Shown here: piece by piece, positions 57,660 to 64,000 of the stretch
How the letters are laid out: every line of letters begins with the position of its first letter
How positions within the stretch are numbered: position 1 is the stretch's first letter
Assembly: GCF_023159225.1 (NCBI RefSeq)
Contig: NC_063176.1
Span: 6,212,963-6,276,962, forward strand
DNA length: 64,000 bases
Source: Perognathus longimembris pacificus
Lineage: Eukaryota > Chordata > Mammalia > Rodentia > Heteromyidae
Direction: 5' to 3'
Translations under genes and position numbers: made by a program
The notes under the pieces: generated by a model
Told to the model about the DNA's origin: nothing
Databases searched by the model: none
Seen by the model: the letters and a program-made list of their open reading frames with translations, nothing else

Positions 57660-57770
57660 TAGGCAAGATCACTGTGAAGACTTCAGCCACTCTCTGTGAG
57701 CCTTAGAATCAGTGAACTTCTTGAACAGCAAAATAGAGAAAACGTAATACCTGGATTGTTTGAGAAAATG
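57660..57770 (+). repeat. MIR SINE fragment
   Basis: cactctctgtgagccttag, then aacagcaaaatagagaaaa and cgtaatacctggattgttt follow MIR 'ctctctgtgcctcagttt... aaaatggggataat... tacctac'. Confidence 0.5.
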
Positions 57771-58589
57771 ATGCTCAATTTTATATCTCTTAGGAGAAAA
57801 GAAAGAATGTCTTGGTCTTTCAGTAGAAAAAACGTTATCTAGTATATTTGTCAGGTAGTTAAAATTATTACTACCGTTTTTATCTATCTGACATTCCCAG
57901 GTCGACTAGAAGCATTCCCAAGATAAGTTGCCTCCGTGGTCTATCAAGTATTTGAGTAAAAATTGTACAACTTAGTTCTAAGTGAATTAGATTTACAAGT
58001 CACAGTTGTTTGAAGCAATACTAATGAACAGGTTCCTAATATATCTAAGAAAGTATAGCTGAGTACGAGTAAATTTATTAACAAGGATAAATTTGTCTTC
58101 CTCCATACAGCTCTCCTATGTTGGCTTTTGATTTTTATAGGTTTCTATCCATCATTTACTCATTGTCACGTAAATACTACTGACTATGGAAAATGAGGAA
58201 ATGTTTCATTGTTATCAGCTTCACAATAAGTTAGACTGAATTCCATTCAGTACAATAATCAAATGCATTTATGAAAGTCTACTAATCTATAGGTTTATGA
58301 ATATGAAGGGACGTAAATAAAATATATCAAAATATGACGTGTAGACATCCAGATAAATTGAAGATGCATTTTACATGCTGCTTGATGTGAATGGTGGGTG
58401 AAAGGATATGGGCAAGTTATTAATATTTTTCCCAAGATGATAACTAAAAGAAGGTTATTGTTGGTGTCTGTCTATATCATTGGAAAAATACATCATCTTC
58501 TGTGTTGATGTGTTAAACTTTCTACAATGAAGAAACAGTGAAGCGCATGATTTTTTCACTGAAAATCCATTTCATTGAGTATGTAATAC
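57771..58589. other. Unique AT-rich sequence
   Basis: Nothing recognised. Confidence 0.4.
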
Positions 58590-59015
58590 AGCAACATGTA
58601 AATATTGCATCCATGTAAATATATACTCCAACGTAAGGGATATAGATATAAATACATATAATGAAATGTTATTCAACCATCAAGAAAAATAGAATTATAT
58701 TATCTGCAGGGAAACAGAATTGGACAAAAAATATGGAATGAAGTAAGCTAAGCTCGAAAGAAAGTAAATGAAAAATTAAATGCAAAAAAATGAACATCAG
58801 AAAGCATATCTTGACTAAAAGGAGTGGGAGCTAAAGAGAGGAAGGCTGATGAATTACAACAGGATTATAGCCAGAATATACAACTTACATATGGGAAAAT
58901 AGAAGAAGGGAAATAATGAGATTGTTGGGGGAAGGTGTGGGTGGTACTGGGAGAGAATGTTAGACAGGGTTATTGATCAAAATGTATTATACAAATAAAT
59001 GTACAAGTTAAGCTG
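58590..59015 (+). mobile_element. L1 ORF2 end and 3'UTR, diverged
   Basis: taatgaaatgttattcaacc, catcaagaaaaatagaat, tatctgcagggaaacag and gaagtaagctaagctc follow the ORF2 end. A purine-rich 3'UTR and 'ttgatcaaaatgtattat' with aataaatg follow. Confidence 0.7.
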
Positions 59016-59067
59016 ACACCCTCTTGTAGAGCTATCTAAAGGTTTTGTAAAATCCCAGCTTAAGGTA

Positions 59068-59145
59068 TGATTCAAGTGGCGTAGGAGCAGATAGGAGCAA
59101 GCAAGCTGAACAAAAGCAAATACTCTAAGTTTAAGCCCTTTTACA
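59068..59145 (+). mobile_element. Degraded Geo SINE with a CA tail
   Basis: gattcaagtggcgtagg, gagcaagcaagctgaac and taagtttaagccc resemble the Geo unit. The CA microsatellite at 59175-59214 lies where its tail would be. Confidence 0.45.
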
Positions 59146-59170
59146 GATGCACGCACACATGGGTGCATGT

Positions 59171-59174
<4 letters not shown>

Positions 59175-59214
<40 letters not shown>
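59175..59214. repeat. (CA)n microsatellite
   Basis: About 20 uninterrupted ca units. Confidence 0.95.
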
Positions 59215-59215
<1 letters not shown>

Positions 59216-59216
<1 letters not shown>

Positions 59217-59739
59217 CCTCTGAATTTACCTTAGTTTGGTTAAACAAATTGTTAAGTGAAGCGTACATTCTAATGGACCAATAGTCAGAAATATCAAGGC
59301 ACAAAAGGAAGGTTTATGAGTAAAATGCCTGTGATGGTCTCTACTAAGCTGCTGTGATGTCATCTCTAGCAAAAAAAAAAATCCAAAAATGGATGATAAT
59401 CAATATTCATCAACTTGAAACATATAACGACCATTTGCTAGAGGAAACACAATGAACATCTTGAGTATACTGTGTGCACTGGGGGCGGGGGGGAATCAGA
59501 GAGCATAGAGCTTTGAGGAATTCATTAAATGAGACACATTATTCATGAAAGTATCACTGCATACCTTACTGCATAGCATAGAAGTCAGGTGCAGTTTTTA
59601 ACTTCTTAATTTGAATCTACTTCCTATCAATCTAAAATTAAAATTGCTGAATATTTTACTCATTTTAATTAATTTATTCTGCATATATATATATATGCAT
59701 GTGTGTATATATATGTATATATATATACATATATATCCT
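59216..59739. other. Unique sequence with a TATA/TGTA-rich patch
   Basis: A tatatatgtatata-type patch lies at 59682-59735. A G-rich run lies near 59480-59493. Confidence 0.45.
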
Positions 59740-60040
59740 TAATGATGTGCAACCTCTAAATTCTTGTCAGTAGGTCCTGACTGGAGTAAGTAGGTCACCT
59801 GACCTAAAAGTTTATATTGTCCCTGACCCATTTCCCACCCCCTAATGCTTCCTGACTGCCACACAGTAAGCAGATTCATTCTGCCACACCACTGCCATAA
59901 TGGTCTGACGCTAAACAGATTCAGAAACAATGAAGTCAGTTAGCTTGGTTAAAACATCCACACCATGAGCCAGAATGAATATTTCCTCTCTGAATATTTT
60001 TTTCAGTTGTTTTGCCACAACAATGAAGATCTCAATATAA
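59740..60040 (+). mobile_element. Old LTR fragment, MaLR-like
   Basis: aggtcctgactggagtaag, cctaatgcttcctgact, accactgccataatgg, ccatgagccagaatgaat and gttgttttgccacaacaatg match the 3' half of the LTR type seen at 41.3 kb ('ccatgagccaaaataaa... gtattttgtcacagcaatg'). Confidence 0.5.
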
Positions 60041-60214
60041 TGAGTTTTTCTTTGAATTCTTTGTAATCAAAGAATTCTAAGTAGGTCCTCTACAGCTATT
60101 TGTTTCCTAAGATGATCATAGAACCAAGATTAGTTAGGTATTTTAGTGAGTTCTACATTTGATGTTGCTGGACTATATCATTTGGAAACTTTATCTCTGT
60201 GCAAGGTTCCCATA

Positions 60215-60545
60215 ACATAGAGATTGAGTTTTCCAGAGAGACATAACCAGTAGAGAGACAGACAGATGACAGAGGGAATTTATAAGGGAATCAGTTCACT
60301 TCACTATAGAGGCTAAACCCCATAAGTAACTCTGCAAGCTGGAGAAGTTGGACACCAGTAGTTCAGTCCACATCTAAGAACTCCGGAATCAAGAAAGCCT
60401 GTGCTGTAGCTCTTAGCCTGGCCTCAGAAGCCAGGGCCCATGGGTATCTCCATGTCCCACATCTGCAAGCCTTTCCTCTGCCTTCCAGTTTTAACCAGGC
60501 TCCCAGTTAATTGAGTAGCATTTGCCCATGCTCGTGTTCTTTACT
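60215..60545 (+). repeat. Ancient mammalian interspersed repeat
   Basis: gttttccagagagacataac, agggaatttataaggga, tctgcaagctggagaag and ggcctcagaagccaggg, then gttctttactcagacttatg follow a well-known ancient element that starts 'gttctccagagaaacag'. I do not assign a class. Confidence 0.5.
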
Positions 60546-60599
60546 CAGACTTATGCATCTACCAGTCATTTTCAGGAAGCCTTTTTAAAAAAAATCACA

Positions 60600-60840
60600 T
60601 AAATTTGTTTACTTTAAGTCATCATACAAAGAAGTTACCAATCAACAAGTCAATTTATAAGTACAATGTGTCTTGGTTGGTGTCATTTCTTTTATCACTC
60701 TTCCCTTTCCCTCCAAACATACCCTCTCCCCTCAATTTTCTTAATTTGGTACGATATAGCTTGAATTTCATGACTTCATTCTCCCCTCTCCTTTCTCTCT
60801 TCATTCCCATATACCATACCCCTTAATCAGAAAGTCTTAC
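60600..60840 (-). mobile_element. L1 3'UTR fragment, antisense, old subfamily
   Basis: gaagttaccaatcaacaag, tgtcttggttggtgtc, ttcttaatttggtacg and gaatttcatgacttcattct match the 3'UTR part of the antisense L1 at 45.1-45.3 kb. Confidence 0.65.
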
Positions 60841-61667
60841 ACAGATTCACTCAGAAATAGATTTTTACCTATTCTCTAGATGGTTCTTAATCCACTTAAA
60901 TTGCCAACTGAAATTAGCCATTATAGAGCTAAATTCACCTCAGCTCTAGCTATGGGTAAATGTCTCCTGTCTGTTTACCACTTCCACCCTCATGAACCGT
61001 TACAGAAGACTTCTGCCCAATTTTTTGATGTCTCTTTCTTACACATCACTGACACTGAATACATATATTTGTTTTTCTACATTAAATAGTTGGCAGCTAA
61101 ATGGTGCCTAACCTTCATACAAAATAAATTAATACTATGAAACTAATGAATTTGTAAGAAACCTTGGGTCCTATTGCAAATGTTACAAAGTGGCATTCAA
61201 ACAGGGAAACTTAAAATAGAAATTTCCTTTTTCCAATCACTTTAATCATTTCTTTTCATACAAGCACCGAAAACAAAGCAAAACACACTTGCATAATGCC
61301 TCAAAGTTAAGCTATTTGTCAAATACAATAGTTTTGTTCTTCCAAGCTTTCATGCTAATATTTGTTTCCCAAGAAAGCCATTATAGCATACTGCTTCTCT
61401 GTAATAACAAAATGATAAGCATATATTGAGAGAACACAAAATTCCTAAAGGACCAGGTACAGTCTAAGTACATTAATTATGAAAACAGTTTTAAATGTTA
61501 ATCTATGTACACAATAATATTCAAAAATGAACATCCTGTTACACTTGCCCTGCAGTAGAATAATACAAGATGTTAGGAGGAAATTAAGCTAATGGTAATT
61601 ATGCCCTGAATAAAGGATCACATTCTTACAGTTTAGGTCATCATAGAATTCCTGTCATATATTGCAT
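60841..61667. other. Unique AT-rich sequence
   Basis: Nothing recognised. Confidence 0.4.
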
Positions 61668-61908
61668 ATACATGTACTAGAACTAGGGAAGGGAAAGAGA
61701 GTATCAAAATCGAGAGACAAAGAATAAAAAGACAAACCAATGCAACAGTAATACTTACAAAACTATATGGTGTCAACCAGTTGTACAGTGCATGGGGGGG
61801 GGGAGGAAAAAGAGGGGGAATGCAAGAGGAGGTAACAAGTTGGATAAGCAGTGATGAAACTGTAACCCCTCTGTAAAGCCCCTTGACAGTAAATGAAAGA
61901 AAAAAAAT
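61668..61908 (+). mobile_element. L1 3'UTR fragment
   Basis: tactagaactagggaaggg, atcaaaatcgagagacaaag, aatacttacaaaactata, a G-run (about 61792-61803), aggaggtaacaagttg, gaaactgtaacccctctg and an A-rich tail. Same family as 6.75-7.01 kb. Confidence 0.85.
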
Positions 61909-62266
61909 GCAGAAATAGTGTGTACTTGCATATAGAAGCTGTATAGAAGTTTAGTTATGATTTTACTCACATGGTAAGATATTTGCTGAAATTCTTTATA
62001 GAAAACCCATTCATTGGAAGAGGCAATCCTTTCTCATAAAGATGGAAAATTAAAATCACAGACACCTCTTATCATCATCATAATCAAATAAATTGGAAAT
62101 AAAACGGTATCACATTCAAGATTTGATGTAACTAATGAGATATGATTGTATTTATCATGCTAAATATAAGGTTGTTTTGTTACAAACGTACTAGAGGCGA
62201 CTTCACTGTAGAATATTAGGCCATTTGAGTATGACAGAACTTTTCCCTTTAACTTAGAACCAAATA
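61909..62266. other. Unique AT-rich sequence
   Basis: Nothing recognised. Confidence 0.4.
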
Positions 62267-62700
62267 ACTTCTCTTCATCTTTCCCCTCCTCCCCATCCTC
62301 CCACACCTCGCCCTTCTCTTCTTCTCTTCCTCTTCATCTCTTCCTCCTCCTTCCCTCCTCCTCTTCCTCCTCATCTTCATCTTCATCCTTACCCTTCTCC
62401 CCTCCCCCTACTCCCAATCTCTTACCAAGCCTCCTGTTGTTATTGTGGTTAGGGGTGTTCTCCTTCTCTTCCTTCCCCCTCCACTCCCCCTCCCACTACC
62501 ACTTCCTCCCCCCTCCTTCTTCTTCTTCCTCTTCCTCTTCTTCTTCCTTCTTTTCTTCTTCTTTCTTCTCCCTCCCCTCCTCCTCCTCCTCATTCTCCTC
62601 CCTCTTCTTTCTGTGTCTCTACATTTCCCTTTCCTTTCCCTCTTCCTATCTCTATTCCTCTCTCTTTTTCCTCATTTCTCTCTCATCTCTATCGCTTTCT
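62267..62700 (+). repeat. Long polypyrimidine (C/T) tract
   Basis: About 430 bp dominated by C and T on the + strand (ctcctcctt and cttcttctt units), broken by a mixed patch at about 62405-62460. The open frames in it (serine-, leucine- or lysine-rich) are low-complexity artefacts. Confidence 0.95.
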
Positions 62701-64000
62701 CAGGTATGTAACTAGAAGATTAGAAGCTTCATAAGAAATAAATTGTATCTATGTAAAACTAGAACATCTTTAGTATTCAATAAATTAAATAAATAGGTTG
62801 GCACTGGGACATCAATCAGACTCTTGAGTTGCTCTGGCATCATTAAATTCTCTGTCAACCATGTAAATTATGATAGCTCTCTAAAAGGACTTGAACGAAA
62901 CCAATCCCCTCACTTCCTACTTTGGTACCTCAAGAATAACCTCAAAATGCCCTCAATCCTATAGCCTAGCATGTCTTGGGTCCCTGGATATAAAACCTGC
63001 ATTTTGTTGATTTCTAGGTTCCTCAACTGTGATGCAAGTATAATAACATGTACAGACAAGACTCAATCTAACTTCATTCTCCACAGGATTCCAGGGTCTT
63101 GAGAGACTAACTCTTTTTTTAAAAAATTTTCCTTTACTGCCTGCCTGCTAGTATAAACCTGTATAGATGTTGTGTGATTGGTGAAACTGCTAACCAGAAC
63201 ACACTGAACCTGTCACAAGTGAAAACCCAGATTTCTCTACTCTACAGTGGTTTAATGGTCTACATGGTTTATAATTGAATAAACACTAACAATGGCATCT
63301 CACAAGCTAAATGGCAAAGCTACTTGGGCTGGATGCCCTGACCATTCCAAATATTATCAGGAGAACATTGCTAGCCCTGGCAACAAACACTAATACCAGG
63401 AGAACTGGTAAACTTCTTTGGAAACTAAGGCAGCATGTGTCCTACTTGGGTGTTCTTGGTAACAAAGCTGCAGACTTTAAATGAGATGTTCTATAAGAGC
63501 AAATCTTTGAAGTTGTTTAACAAATTCCAGCCCAGCTGCAATATTTTGAACCTTTAGAAGCTTTTAGAATTGCGGTTGGATTATAGTTGTTCACAAGACC
63601 TGTCTAAGCTAATAGGAGGTTGTGGCCAGCAAAAAACCTGGCATTCCTAGACCCTGGTGTCTAGAGTTGGGGCACATAAGTTGTCAACATGTACATATAA
63701 ACATTTATGTGAAAAGTCCTTGCTTGTTACTGTTTTACAGGTACAGTAACACTTCAAAGTGCAGTGCTCATCCTTGGTCACGCAAATCCCCAGTGACAAA
63801 ACAGGATGGAGTCAACATAGCTCAGTTATCAAAAGGAAAGGTACAATTAAGAATTGGCCTTCATAGGACCACACACACCAAAAAAATCCATAAATTCCAC
63901 AAACAAGTTACAAGCCTACTAGAAAGAGCAAAAGAACTTTAGGGAATACATTGGCTTTCTTTTGTGACTACCTAGAGAAAAATGGATCAAGACAAGGCTA
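62701..64000. other. Unassigned sequence at the window end
   Basis: Less AT-rich than most of the window and without a repeat family that I recognise. It contains a 106-codon open frame at 63622-63942 (+) that ends in a basic stretch (KKIHKFHKQVTSLLERAKEL). A pyrimidine-rich acceptor-like site (gttactgttttacag) ends at 63740 and a donor-like aaag/gtac lies at 63840-63841. I do not recognise a domain. It may be an unrecognised transposon, an old retrovirus interior or chance. Confidence 0.3.

Noticed and set aside
62408..62715. Serine/leucine- and arginine/lysine-rich open frames
   Set aside because: They are translations of the polypyrimidine tract on both strands.

Overview
This window looks like an intergenic or deep intronic stretch of a rodent nuclear genome. 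It is AT-rich throughout, with abundant microsatellites, ancient mammalian MIR and L2 fragments, and many L1 and SINE copies. I found no host coding exon, rRNA, tRNA gene or snRNA that I could defend. The best taxonomic marker is a dimeric SINE. Its left half resembles the rodent ID element (tRNA-Ala-like). Its right half is the unit I know as 'Geo', from the IDL-Geo SINE described from kangaroo rat, pocket mouse and pocket gopher. This points to Geomyoidea (Heteromyidae or Geomyidae). The assignment rests on remembered consensus sequences, not on a database search.

Layout. 1-3849 is mostly unique, with one MIR. 3850-7012 is the most complete mobile element: an L1 that keeps a GC-rich 5'UTR, has lost ORF1 and the endonuclease and reverse transcriptase parts of ORF2, and resumes at the ORF2 C-terminal third, the 3'UTR and the A-rich tail. 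An L1 3' end in the opposite orientation follows at 7436-7900. 8-18 kb is mainly unique, with a candidate LTR (9.3-9.74 kb), a 7SL/B1-Geo SINE (12.2 kb), a long GT run, an L1 3' end (13.4 kb) and a MIR (15.8 kb). 18.9-31.8 kb is dense in L1 3' ends, SINEs, simple repeats and a probable cDNA-derived insertion (27.7-28.07 kb). 30.2-39.4 kb holds the four youngest-looking IDL-Geo SINEs, all on the + strand and with visible target-site duplications, plus a long antisense L1 ORF2 remnant (35.8-37.3 kb). 41.3-51.9 kb holds an old LTR, a cluster of antisense B1-like SINEs, another antisense L1 ORF2 remnant (45.1-46.46 kb) and two neighbouring partial L1 3' ends. 54.8-64 kb holds an L2 fragment, an (AT)n run, a perfect 26-bp inverted repeat, MIR, L1, LTR and SINE remnants, a 430-bp pyrimidine-rich tract and an unassigned terminal stretch.

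No set of genes works together here. The window is a record of retrotransposition: L1 supplies the machinery in trans for the SINEs and probably for the cDNA-like insertion, several insertions are nested, and some SINE tails have turned into microsatellites. I did not find a new biological system. The points most worth checking are the internally deleted L1 with a duplicated promoter-like region, the mosaic SINE families sharing one right half, and the perfect inverted repeat at 55.8-56.1 kb.
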